DNA from: G963678095 sp963678095
GTDB lineage: Bacteria > Bacillota > Negativicutes > Selenomonadales > Selenomonadaceae
Assembly (NCBI GenBank): GCA_963678095.2
Contig: OY782746.1
Span: 434,001-498,000, forward strand
DNA length: 64,000 nucleotides
Direction: 5' to 3'
Numbering within the stretch: the stretch's first letter is position 1; the number at the start of each line of letters is the position of its first letter. The translations under genes and the position numbers were made by a program. A model generated the notes under the pieces. That model was not told where the DNA came from. It saw only the letters and a program-made list of their open reading frames with translations, and did no database searches. Positions 8,078-16,317 of this stretch are shown in pieces.

Positions 8078-9394
8078 TCACCACGATGCTGAAAAATAGT
8101 ATACCAGATCAAGCCACAGCGTCCGGCTGTGCTCATCCGTTGTTTTATCCTTTATATCATAGTACTCAATATCGGTCACAAGATTTTCCCGAACTGCGCG
8201 GCTGTAGCCGACGCCATAGCCTTTGAAACCATGGAGATAATCCGCTAGGCCATACATGGTATGAGCTATATAGGTCCCCGCCGCCTGATCATAGTATTTG
8301 ATCCAGCTGCTCTGGGTACCAGCAACCCAGGGTTTGAGCTGTCCTTGGGCCAGCGTCAGCACATAGCCATCGCCGCCATCAAGCGTCGAATGCAGATACA
8401 TCGCCCCGAGGCTGAATTTTTCAAACTGGTAAGTGCCGCCAAAGTTTATAATGGTATTGTTACCGCCCACATCGAGATCAAACCGGTGAATTCCGGCATC
8501 CAGACTGTAGTCATAATTATCATAATGAGCCGTCCACAAAAAGCTATTGTCAAAATAATCGGACCGCCCCGCAGCAAACGTGTACTGCACTGGTCCCGGA
8601 ATAAAAACCCGGACTCCGTCATAGCGGCTGTCATAAATATTCCCATCACCAAGCAGATAGCCAAAGGATCCGACCGTCCAGCGAGTCACTCCGATATCGC
8701 CATCAACATAGCCACGTTCAAAGCCGATGGTCCCACTTTTATCTGAATCTCCTTTGAGCGTGCGGTCACTTTCCGTCATCGTATGCGCATGCCAGTTATT
8801 ATCTAGGTTGTAATCATAATATACCCGGGCCCGCAGCCGGCTGTCGTCAAAATTCACCCGCTGATCGCCATCGTTGGTCACATAATGATAGCGGACAGTT
8901 CCGGCAATCTTCAGGCGCTTACCAATAGCAGCTCCCTGCGGCGCTGCGCCGGCCCGACTTCGCTGATACAGCTGCTCCGTCTTAAAAAATCCCAACGCAT
9001 CAAGTTCCGGCGACAGTTCCTGCTCAAGGTTTTTGAGCAGCTGCTCGTCCTGACTCCAGTCCGTTCTAGGCCGGAGCACGGGTGGCTGCTCCTCTGCCGT
9101 CATGGCCGCAGCCTGCAGTTTGCCATCAAGCTGCCATTTTTGAAGCCGGGCCGCCGCCTTGGCTGTTGCCGCAGCTGCCTGACTGCGCGATAGTCCTCCG
9201 GCAGCATAGCCACCTTGGCCCGTTCGCGGCAAAAGCCCCTGCACTGATAATTCATCGAGTGCCGCCAAAGCCCATGCCGGAACAGCAGCCACCACCGGCT
9301 GCTGTTCAACTGCCTGCGCAGAAGCACAAAATACTACACTGGCAGTAAGCGCCGCTGCACTTGTCAATAAAAATTTGCTGTTCAAAAGCTTCAC
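8078..9394 (-). CDS. Putative outer-membrane porin with SLH-like N-terminus
   Basis: A 438-residue protein with a classical signal peptide ending in ASAQA (about 29). A degenerate S-layer-homology-like stretch follows (about 38-85: VPAWALAALDELSVQG, then GLSRSQAAAA). From about residue 150 it has alternating amphipathic strands typical of a beta-barrel and ends in an aromatic WLDLVYYFSASW. Negativicutes porins of the OmpM type use N-terminal SLH domains to bind peptidoglycan, and this looks like a relative. Being first in the polysaccharide operon suggests it could be the outer-membrane exit, as PgaA or AlgE are elsewhere; that is inference. The start is uncertain: GTG 9394 abuts AGGGAG, whereas TTG 9385 has better spacing. 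Confidence 0.75.
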   Translation of the reverse strand: MKLLNSKFLLTSAAALTASVVFCASAQAVEQQPVVAAVPAWALAALDELSVQGLLPRTGQGGYAAGGLSRSQAAAATAKAAARLQKWQLDGKLQAAAMTAEEQPPVLRPRTDWSQDEQLLKNLEQELSPELDALGFFKTEQLYQRSRAGAAPQGAAIGKRLKIAGTVRYHYVTNDGDQRVNFDDSRLRARVYYDYNLDNNWHAHTMTESDRTLKGDSDKSGTIGFERGYVDGDIGVTRWTVGSFGYLLGDGNIYDSRYDGVRVFIPGPVQYTFAAGRSDYFDNSFLWTAHYDNYDYSLDAGIHRFDLDVGGNNTIINFGGTYQFEKFSLGAMYLHSTLDGGDGYVLTLAQGQLKPWVAGTQSSWIKYYDQAAGTYIAHTMYGLADYLHGFKGYGVGYSRAVRENLVTDIEYYDIKDKTTDEHSRTLWLDLVYYFSASW

Positions 9395-9461
9395 TCCCTA
9401 AGGCATAATAGGTGCAGCCAAGTTGCCCTGCTGCAGATAATGATGAAACAAAAAAAGATAT

Positions 9462-9491
9462 ATAGTATCCGAGAGCACAGCATAGATTGAA
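9462..9491 (-). promoter_or_regulatory. Possible promoter of the porin/synthase operon
   Basis: On the minus strand TTCAAT (9486-9491) and TACTAT (9462-9467) are separated by 18 bp, about 70 bp before the porin start. The match to the vegetative consensus is moderate. Confidence 0.3.
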
Positions 9492-9570
9492 TATTGTGAA
9501 ATATTTTCCCATACATATTCTGCGTCTTCGAAAATCTGTATATCTTTTCAAAACCATTTATTTTATTAAA

Positions 9571-9602
9571 GGTTCCTGGACGAGTATTCTCTTCCAGGAA
9601 CC
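9571..9602 (-). terminator. Terminator after gph
   Basis: A perfect 10-bp inverted repeat GGTTCCTGGA/TCCAGGAACC with a 12-nt loop. On the minus strand it is followed by TTTAATAAAAT. It starts just after the phosphatase stop codon and separates that gene from the porin operon. Confidence 0.75.
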
Positions 9603-9608
9603 ATATTT

Positions 9609-10289
9609 TTATGCCTGCAGGCTTTGTCGGCATTTTACAAACGCAATCTTCTCCAACAGCTCCCGCGGATGTTCCAGCAGCAACTCGGCGCCGTTGGCCT
9701 CAAGTTCTGCTTGATCTCTAAAACCCCATAAGACACCCACTGGCAGCATCCCGGCATTTACCGCCGTCTGCATATCAACTCCCGAATCACCAACGTAAGC
9801 AATTTCCTCCGGTCGAATGCCCATCCGACCGGCAATCGCCAGTACTTTTGCCGGATCAGGCTTGCGCGGCAGCCCCGGTTCATCGCCGATGACCTCGCTA
9901 AACGTATTTTCCTCAAACAAAATACCGACAATCATATGGGCTGCTTCTTTATGTTTATTAGTGCAGACAGCCAAAGGAATTTCCTCCGCCCGCAGTTCTT
10001 TTAAAAGGTCGAGCACACCTTCATACGAGCGCGTTTTTTCCAAAAAACGCCCCTCATAGATCTTCTTATAATAAGCCAGGCCCGCATTGATGCGATATTC
10101 ATCTGTGCCCGACGGCATACAGCGTTCAATCAGCTTTTTGGAGCCATCTCCCACCATCATGCGATAGGACTCTACCGGATGGATCGGATAGTTATAATGT
10201 TCAAGCATTGTATTCGCACTTTCTGCCAGATCCACCAAAGAATCTACTAATGTTCCATCTAAATCAAAAATAGCCGCTTTATATTGCAT
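9609..10289 (-). CDS. gph: Phosphoglycolate phosphatase-like HAD hydrolase
   Basis: A 226-residue HAD-superfamily phosphatase, about the usual length for Gph/PpaX. Motif I is FDLDGTLVDS (residues 8-17) with the nucleophilic and general-acid aspartates, motif II is AVCTNK, and motif III/IV is KPDPAKV followed by YVGDSGVDM. Likely substrates are 2-phosphoglycolate or pyrophosphate; these cannot be separated from sequence alone. GGAGGG precedes ATG 10289. It stands between the two polysaccharide operons with its own terminator, and nothing ties it to polymer synthesis. Confidence 0.82.
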   Translation of the reverse strand: MQYKAAIFDLDGTLVDSLVDLAESANTMLEHYNYPIHPVESYRMMVGDGSKKLIERCMPSGTDEYRINAGLAYYKKIYEGRFLEKTRSYEGVLDLLKELRAEEIPLAVCTNKHKEAAHMIVGILFEENTFSEVIGDEPGLPRKPDPAKVLAIAGRMGIRPEEIAYVGDSGVDMQTAVNAGMLPVGVLWGFRDQAELEANGAELLLEHPRELLEKIAFVKCRQSLQA

Positions 10290-10429
10290 GTTTCCCTCCT
10301 GATATTATCCCTTAACTCTTATTATTGCTTTCGCTAAAATCTGTAAAAATCCTGCCGTTTTTTCCGGTTAAAGCATTTTTATTCACATTTATGCAATCGG
10401 CAAAACAATCTATCAACGATCCCCGGTCT

Positions 10430-11419
10430 TCACGGCTGCTGTGCTTTATCAATAAAATATTGATAGGCATCCACCACATCAAGAAAGGCTCCGTCAAAGC
10501 CGGCGCGAAGAATCTGGTCCAAAGCTGCCGTCTCCGAGCCATACAGCAGCTGTTGCCAACCCGGGTGCCAGTATTTCACCTTGTAATTGCCCTGCCAGTC
10601 TTTGTTTTCCGTTTCCAGCCAGTCCGGCGGCTGCGCCGCCCATTGCTGCTGCCAGTAAGGCCGATAATCCTCCGCCTCGCCCACGCTCAGATAAGCAACG
10701 ACAAGCCGGCGTGCCCCGCCCGGCTTGTGCTGAAGCTGCCGAAGCTCCACCGCGGTCAAAAACTCCCCGTTATACATGGGATCAATGATCAGCAGATCGT
10801 AATCACTCTGCGAAAGCGCTGCCAGATAACTGCTTTTATCAGCAAAAAGTTCCGGATTGAGCAACACCAAAAAATTCTTAGCCGCAGACAGCGTGTTTAC
10901 GGCTGCCTGGTTTTCATCTGGAAGCCTTCCTTGGGAAATTTTATTGAGAGCACGCCGCTCGGCCGCATAATTGATAAAACCCTGCGCAGAACTTTGGCGA
11001 TAGGAAATGTCCCGGTGTTTTTTCAATTGACAGTAATCTATGTTGAATACCGGCAATCCACCTGCCAGCGGCCGGCGCAGCTGAGCAAGCATAGCTTTCT
11101 GCACCGCCTGCGGGGTCGCTGTATCGTCCTTCATCTCCCAGCCATAGGAAAATTCCTCCAGCACAATCCCGTCAATACTTTGCAGCATTCGCGCGGCCAG
11201 AGTCGGATCCGATCCGTCTTCACTTGTATAGAGACCGAGTCCATTATTCGTAAGCAGATAAAAGCCCGGCTGTTTTTGCTGGGCATAGCTATGCAGCTGG
11301 CTTATCAGCTCCACCATCGCCGTTTTAGGGTCTACAGCTAAAGTTCCAGCACGCACCGGCATTGTCGGCAAAACCAGCAGCCAGACAAACAGCCCCAGGG
11401 CCAGCATTCTTTTTTTCAT
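10430..11419 (-). CDS. GH114-type endo-alpha-1,4-polygalactosaminidase-like protein
   Basis: A 329-residue secreted protein with a signal peptide ending in MPVRA (no lipobox). It belongs to the TM1410/GH114 polygalactosaminidase group: LLIIDPMYNG, RLVVAYLSVGEAEDYRPYW, then WxGNYKVKYW and the final GFDGAFLDVVDAYQYF are the family's conserved barrel strands with acidic residues. The hydrolase domain of Pseudomonas PelA is a relative, and Pel is rich in galactosamine. As last gene of the Pel operon it probably replaces that half of PelA, cutting Pel in the periplasm. ATG 11419 is preferred because AGGAG lies 7 nt upstream; an in-frame TTG sits at 11425. Confidence 0.8.
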   Translation of the reverse strand: MKKRMLALGLFVWLLVLPTMPVRAGTLAVDPKTAMVELISQLHSYAQQKQPGFYLLTNNGLGLYTSEDGSDPTLAARMLQSIDGIVLEEFSYGWEMKDDTATPQAVQKAMLAQLRRPLAGGLPVFNIDYCQLKKHRDISYRQSSAQGFINYAAERRALNKISQGRLPDENQAAVNTLSAAKNFLVLLNPELFADKSSYLAALSQSDYDLLIIDPMYNGEFLTAVELRQLQHKPGGARRLVVAYLSVGEAEDYRPYWQQQWAAQPPDWLETENKDWQGNYKVKYWHPGWQQLLYGSETAALDQILRAGFDGAFLDVVDAYQYFIDKAQQP

Positions 11420-11444
11420 AACCAAGCTCCTTATACCTATAGTG

Positions 11445-13406
11445 TTATAAACTCTTACTCAGCTGCAGGCTGATATTCGTTCCCTGATAATCGCCGCCCG
11501 TTTCCTGATTTAAGAAATAGCGCTCCAGCCCCAATGACAATTGAATGTCACTGGCGGTCTGCCAGTCATAACCTAAAAAAATACTACGCCGGCCAGAGGC
11601 TGAGGCCACCTGGTCAAGCAACGGATCATAGAGACTACCCCGGGCGCTCATGCCATTTAGCAGTATCCGCCAGCGCTGCGCCGCATTGATCTGATGCGTA
11701 AAGCCGATTCCATAATAATGCCGCTGCGTCGCATCATTTGGGCCAGACTGCGCCACCACATAGTCAACAGCTCCGGTATATTTATATTTATAGTAAAGCT
11801 GCCACGAATCCTTCGCCGTCAGCTTATGACTCCAGTAGGCCCCGAGATCCCATTCCTCGCCTTGCGTGTAGCGCAGGGTGTCTTCCAGTGACTCCCCATA
11901 AGAAGTATGATTCCACTCGATGGACCACTGTTCTTTTTCCCCCAGATGCTGGTATTGCAGGGACTGATTCCAGGTATTGCCGGGATGCATTACCGCTGCC
12001 GGGAAATCGCCGCTGTAATTGTAGCTGGCGCGCCAGCCATATATAGCCGCCAGCGTCCAGCTGTCCTGCGGGTTCAGTTTCTTCGTCACGCTGACCTGTG
12101 GCAGCCAGTTGACGCCTTCGCCCAGCCGTGCGTAAGGAGCCAGATCCTCCGGCACCGCAGCTGCATTGTAAAGGCGGGAATTGCCGGTCGGCAGATTTAT
12201 CGCAAGGCCCCAGCGCACATCGTAAAGTTCCTTGTGGTTGGTCTGCCCGACACTAAGCGTCGTATCGGTCCAGCCGCTGCTATCACCAGCTGGAATGCCC
12301 AGCGTCGAGGCAACATGTGCTGTATGCAGGCTGATATCAAGCGCTTTGTCACGCAGCGAAAAGTCGGTCGTATAGACCTGTTGATGCCCGGACTGACCAC
12401 TGCCTTTCCAGGAATAATATTGCAGAGCCGTTTCAAACGAGGTTCCATCGCCCCAGTTATCGACCGTTTTCTGCAGTTTCCCTGCCTCTGCTTTAGCATT
12501 CTGATGCTCTTCAGTTGCAGTTTTTAGCTGGATCTGGGCTTCCGTAAGGGTTTCCTGACGGTCCTTCACTTCGGCTGTCAGATCCTGTTGCTGAAGGCCA
12601 AGCTCCTGATGTTCTTCCTCAAGATCGCCCAGGGTTTCGCGGGCCTGACTTTCCTCGTCCTCGGCTTCAGCCTGTTGCTGCTGCAGTTCATCTATATGCT
12701 CCGCGGCAGCCTCAGCGGCAGCCGAGCGATCCTCCGCTTCGGCCTCGGCCGCACTTACACGTCCCTGATAACGGTTATTGACCTCGGCTTCATAATCTGC
12801 ATAGCGCTGGTTTTCCATCGCGTCGATTTTTTGATCAATTTCCTCCAAGCGCTCCTGCGCATAATGTATACTCTCGAGTGCCTGCGCAATCACCTTGGCC
12901 CGCACTTCATCATCCTTTACCTGATAAGCCGCCAACTGCGCTTCATATTCCCTGCCCAACGAATCGGCCTGAAGCTGTGCCTGTTCCGCCGCCAGCTGCG
13001 CCTGCTCTGCCTGTGGCAAAAAGGCAGCGGCATCCTGCTGACGCAAAATTGCCAGCTTCGTCTTGGCAGCGGCATCGGCCTGAGCTTTTGTCAATGCCGT
13101 TTCAGCAGCAGCTAATTCCTTAGCCGCTGCAGCCAGTTCTTTTTTCGCTGCAGCAAGTTCAGCCTCCGCCCCACTGCAGTCTTTTGCTGCCATTGCGGCA
13201 TTTTTTTCAGCATCGGCCAAATACTTTTCGGCCAGATGCCAATTGTCTAGAGCCTCTTCATAAGCCTTACGATCCGCCACCTGTGTTTCCAGCTGACGTA
13301 GCTGCTGCCAGGCATCCTGCACATCATCCGGTGCCCCGGCCGCCACCGGGGTCAGTGGCAATGCCAGCAACGTGCAGGCTGACAATATCATATATTTTTT
13401 CAACAT
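11445..13406 (-). CDS. Coiled-coil and beta-barrel protein, candidate Pel exporter
   Basis: A 653-residue protein not recognised from a named family. It starts with a signal peptide (to about residue 24). Residues 30-313 are a long Ala/Glu/Gln-rich coiled coil with AAKKELAAAAKELAAAETAL-type heptads. From about 321 to the end it alternates polar and aromatic residues in short strands (YYSWKGSG, YDVRWGLAINLP, YNYSGDF, LQYQHLGE, YYKYKYTGAVDY), as expected of an outer-membrane beta-barrel. It lies 28 bp after pelG and before the Pel hydrolase, where diderm bacteria need a PelB-type TPR-barrel. I infer it is the outer-membrane exit, the coil replacing TPRs as periplasmic bridge. ATG 13406 has GAGGAA 8 nt upstream; an LSAC near the N-terminus is too early to be a convincing lipobox. 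Confidence 0.75.
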   Translation of the reverse strand: MLKKYMILSACTLLALPLTPVAAGAPDDVQDAWQQLRQLETQVADRKAYEEALDNWHLAEKYLADAEKNAAMAAKDCSGAEAELAAAKKELAAAAKELAAAETALTKAQADAAAKTKLAILRQQDAAAFLPQAEQAQLAAEQAQLQADSLGREYEAQLAAYQVKDDEVRAKVIAQALESIHYAQERLEEIDQKIDAMENQRYADYEAEVNNRYQGRVSAAEAEAEDRSAAAEAAAEHIDELQQQQAEAEDEESQARETLGDLEEEHQELGLQQQDLTAEVKDRQETLTEAQIQLKTATEEHQNAKAEAGKLQKTVDNWGDGTSFETALQYYSWKGSGQSGHQQVYTTDFSLRDKALDISLHTAHVASTLGIPAGDSSGWTDTTLSVGQTNHKELYDVRWGLAINLPTGNSRLYNAAAVPEDLAPYARLGEGVNWLPQVSVTKKLNPQDSWTLAAIYGWRASYNYSGDFPAAVMHPGNTWNQSLQYQHLGEKEQWSIEWNHTSYGESLEDTLRYTQGEEWDLGAYWSHKLTAKDSWQLYYKYKYTGAVDYVVAQSGPNDATQRHYYGIGFTHQINAAQRWRILLNGMSARGSLYDPLLDQVASASGRRSIFLGYDWQTASDIQLSLGLERYFLNQETGGDYQGTNISLQLSKSL

Positions 13407-13434
13407 ATTGCAGTTTCCTCTCTTCAACCTGACT

Positions 13435-14892
13435 TTATGAACCTTCATGATCGCCTTTCTCATAAAGCCAGGCTGTTATTCGGGCCAGCGGACCAGACGG
13501 CGGCCGAAAAAACACGGGACGTGAGCAAAACACATAATAATTGATCCGCCGGCAAAAGTAATCAAGCCGCCATAGTGATACGAGAAAAGCCAAGGCTGCT
13601 GCCAGGAAGAAGGTGAAGCCATAGGTCTGCTCCCCCCAGAAAAACCCCACCAGGCCAAAGGCAAAATTAGCGGCAAAGAATACTCCCACAATCAGCAGCA
13701 CCCCAAATTGGTCCTCAAAATACAGCAGCAACGTGTAGACAACCTGTACAATTCCGGTAAAGAAGGCTCCGAGAACAATCAGGTTGTACAAATCCACTGA
13801 TGCATACGACAAACCGGCCAGTGGCAAAAAATAATTTCCCAGCGCAAGAAAAATCAGCGTAAATACCAGCTGAAACTCCATGATATTGCGCAATTCAAAC
13901 CAGACCGCATGCAACAGATCTTCGCGGGCGTCCTCAATTTCCTTGAAATTCCCCTTGTCGGTAATATAGGAAAAATAGGCTGCATATTTTTCATAAAAAT
14001 GCAGTTCCATCGAGACGACAAACATCATCATAACCGGCACAATTGACAAAAATGCATAAAAGGTTGCCACGTCATACATCGGCGCATAGGTGTAGGTCGA
14101 AACCACATCAACGGCGAAAGTTCCTTGCCAGATGATGAAGTTAGGCATATAAACCGAAAGAATGTAAGACAGCCCAATACCAAAGAGCCGTTTATGCTGT
14201 TCAAAATATGGCAAAAAGAGAAAATTCCGTCCGCTAGCCCGGCCGCCAAAATACCGGCGAATGTAGAAAAAAAACATCATGATGATACAGGCATCGCCTA
14301 TATTCATCGCCAGCAGAGCTCCAGTTGCCGGCGCCAGCATCTGCGTCTTGATCACCAGAAAGGTCAAAAGGATGCTAAGGGAAACCCCGCCGGCATAGGT
14401 ATAGATTAAGCCACGATAGTCTTTGACCGCCGTCAGATAGGTTCCCTGTATCCAAATAATCAAAAGTTCCAGATAAAACGTATAGGTGCACAACTTGGTC
14501 AGAAGATCCAGGGGCTTGTCCCACAAAAAGGCTCCCGCTAAAACTGCCCCCACTGTCAGGACAAGGGCAAGAATACCATACAGCGAGGCAATGATATCAC
14601 GATAATTTCCGGTATAAAGCTGATCCGCCAGATAACGCGTAATCACCAGCACAAATCCGCTGGCGACAATATTGGAAAAAACAAACGGATAGATCACCGA
14701 GGCTGTATAAAGCTGCAGCTCGGTATAATCCACCTCATACAGCCGAAACATCAGCTGAATCGCCAACACCATCCCTGTCATCAGCGCAAACGGCCCCGCC
14801 GTGACAATGGCCGAATAGCTATAGGCCTTTACATAGCCGGAAGCACTCCTGTCATTAAAAAGTTTTTTTAATTCAAATCCAATTCCTGCCAC
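13435..14892 (-). CDS. pelG: PelG, Pel polysaccharide inner-membrane transporter
   Basis: A 485-residue polytopic membrane protein of the PelG family (polysaccharide transporter-like, about 12 helices). It starts MAGIGFELKKLF and contains the conserved AYSYSAIVTAGPFALMTG stretch and VFSNIVASGFVLVITRYLAD. In the studied Pel systems PelD, PelE, PelF and PelG form one inner-membrane synthase complex. The start codon is GTG at 14892, immediately after the pelF stop codon with no gap, so the two are translationally coupled. Confidence 0.9.
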   Translation of the reverse strand: MAGIGFELKKLFNDRSASGYVKAYSYSAIVTAGPFALMTGMVLAIQLMFRLYEVDYTELQLYTASVIYPFVFSNIVASGFVLVITRYLADQLYTGNYRDIIASLYGILALVLTVGAVLAGAFLWDKPLDLLTKLCTYTFYLELLIIWIQGTYLTAVKDYRGLIYTYAGGVSLSILLTFLVIKTQMLAPATGALLAMNIGDACIIMMFFFYIRRYFGGRASGRNFLFLPYFEQHKRLFGIGLSYILSVYMPNFIIWQGTFAVDVVSTYTYAPMYDVATFYAFLSIVPVMMMFVVSMELHFYEKYAAYFSYITDKGNFKEIEDAREDLLHAVWFELRNIMEFQLVFTLIFLALGNYFLPLAGLSYASVDLYNLIVLGAFFTGIVQVVYTLLLYFEDQFGVLLIVGVFFAANFAFGLVGFFWGEQTYGFTFFLAAALAFLVSLWRLDYFCRRINYYVFCSRPVFFRPPSGPLARITAWLYEKGDHEGS

Positions 14893-16317
14893 TTATTTCC
14901 GCCCCGCTTCCTCTGCATAAATTTCCCGGTAAGCTGTTATAAAACGCTCGTAGGTATACAGCGAAGCAATGCGACGCCAGCCATTTTCCGCCAGTTCACA
15001 GCGCCGCGAAAAATTACGGGCCAGCTTTATAATTTCGCCGGCCATTGCCTCATAATCCATTGCTGGAACAATGGCACCGGCCGGGCCGAATCCATCTTCG
15101 CCATTGCCGTAGAGTACTTCACGGCAACAGCCTACATCCGTAGCCACAAATGGACGACGACTGGCGAGCCCCTCAAGGATTGCCAGTGGCTGTCCTTCAC
15201 TGATACTAGACAAAACCAAAAGGTCCATTTTTCCGTAATGTTGCGCCACATCGACCGAACCAGTAAATTCGACATCATCGAGCTGCAGCGTCTCCACCGT
15301 CTGCCGGCAGATTTCATAATACTCGGGATCTTCATCATATTGTCCCATAATTTTAAGCTGTATATTGGGAATAGCCTGTTTTACAAGGAAAAAGGCCCGC
15401 AGCAGCGTTACAATATCCTTGATCGGAACCACACGTACAACGGCACCAATACATAATGGACCGTCATGCAGCTGCGGCGGTTCTATATGTGCGAAACGTT
15501 CCAGGTGGATGCCGTTTGGCACCACCCGGATTTTTTCAGGTGCGCAGCCAAGACTTCGTTCCGTCTCGGCATTTTTTTCAAACAGCGTAAATACTCGGCC
15601 AGCATTTTGATAGGAGAGCCTGGCCAGACTGTAAAAATATTGTATCCAGACCGATTTAAAATCCCCCTGCGCCCAGCTGCATTTTATGATTTCCTCCTCG
15701 CGCTCGCGCGAATATATCCCATGCTCCGTGATGATAAACGGTTTTTTATAGACCGTAGCGGCAATGCCGCCGAGAATTCCACAATAACCGGTAGCCACAC
15801 TGTGATAGACGTCGGCTGCCGGCAGTTCCTGCTGCAGCAGATAAAACAATGGCAGCAGCATGGAACGAATGGTCCAGAAGAAATCCGTAAACGGCAGATA
15901 ATTATATTTTTCACTGTAAGCACTCTGAATCACATCGAAAAAATCAAAGCTCATAAAAATTTCCAGCGGATCACTTTTTTTCCCTTGCCGGCAAAAAATA
16001 TCCAGCAGACAGTTCAAATTTATATCGGCCGTGCCACAGATCAGATTTTTCAGGCAGAGACGCTCATCTGCCGTCAGATGATGACTTTTCATCCCCGGAG
16101 ACCGCAACTTGAGTATACTGTCGAGGAACACTTCCTGTATTTCCACCAGATTTTCCGGTATTTTGCATTTGAATTTCCCGCGATCCTTTTCCTCAGCTCC
16201 GATGGCATAAACAATAAACTCATGTTCCGGCATCCCTTCAATCAGCATCCGGATCCAGGAGGATACCCCCCCCACAACATAGGGGTACGAGCCTTCCGTA
16301 AGCAGGCAAATTCTCAT
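14893..16317 (-). CDS. pelF: PelF, Pel glycosyltransferase
   Basis: Cytosolic GT4-family (GT-B fold) enzyme that polymerises the Pel chain, UDP-GalNAc or UDP-GlcNAc being the likely donor. The 474 residues begin RICLLTEGSYPYVVGGVSSW, the PelF signature. They include ITEHGIYSREREEEI, VVPNGIHLERF and the donor-binding E-x7-E motif in SEGQPLAILEGL. Its ATG overlaps the stop of the preceding deacetylase gene by 4 bp (ATGA), and its own stop abuts pelG. Confidence 0.93.
   Translation of the reverse strand: MRICLLTEGSYPYVVGGVSSWIRMLIEGMPEHEFIVYAIGAEEKDRGKFKCKIPENLVEIQEVFLDSILKLRSPGMKSHHLTADERLCLKNLICGTADINLNCLLDIFCRQGKKSDPLEIFMSFDFFDVIQSAYSEKYNYLPFTDFFWTIRSMLLPLFYLLQQELPAADVYHSVATGYCGILGGIAATVYKKPFIITEHGIYSREREEEIIKCSWAQGDFKSVWIQYFYSLARLSYQNAGRVFTLFEKNAETERSLGCAPEKIRVVPNGIHLERFAHIEPPQLHDGPLCIGAVVRVVPIKDIVTLLRAFFLVKQAIPNIQLKIMGQYDEDPEYYEICRQTVETLQLDDVEFTGSVDVAQHYGKMDLLVLSSISEGQPLAILEGLASRRPFVATDVGCCREVLYGNGEDGFGPAGAIVPAMDYEAMAGEIIKLARNFSRRCELAENGWRRIASLYTYERFITAYREIYAEEAGRK

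Noticed and set aside
11445..13406. Lipoprotein reading of the coiled-coil/barrel protein (LSAC at residues 8-11)
   Set aside because: The hydrophobic stretch before that cysteine is too short, and a normal signal peptidase I site follows at about residue 24.
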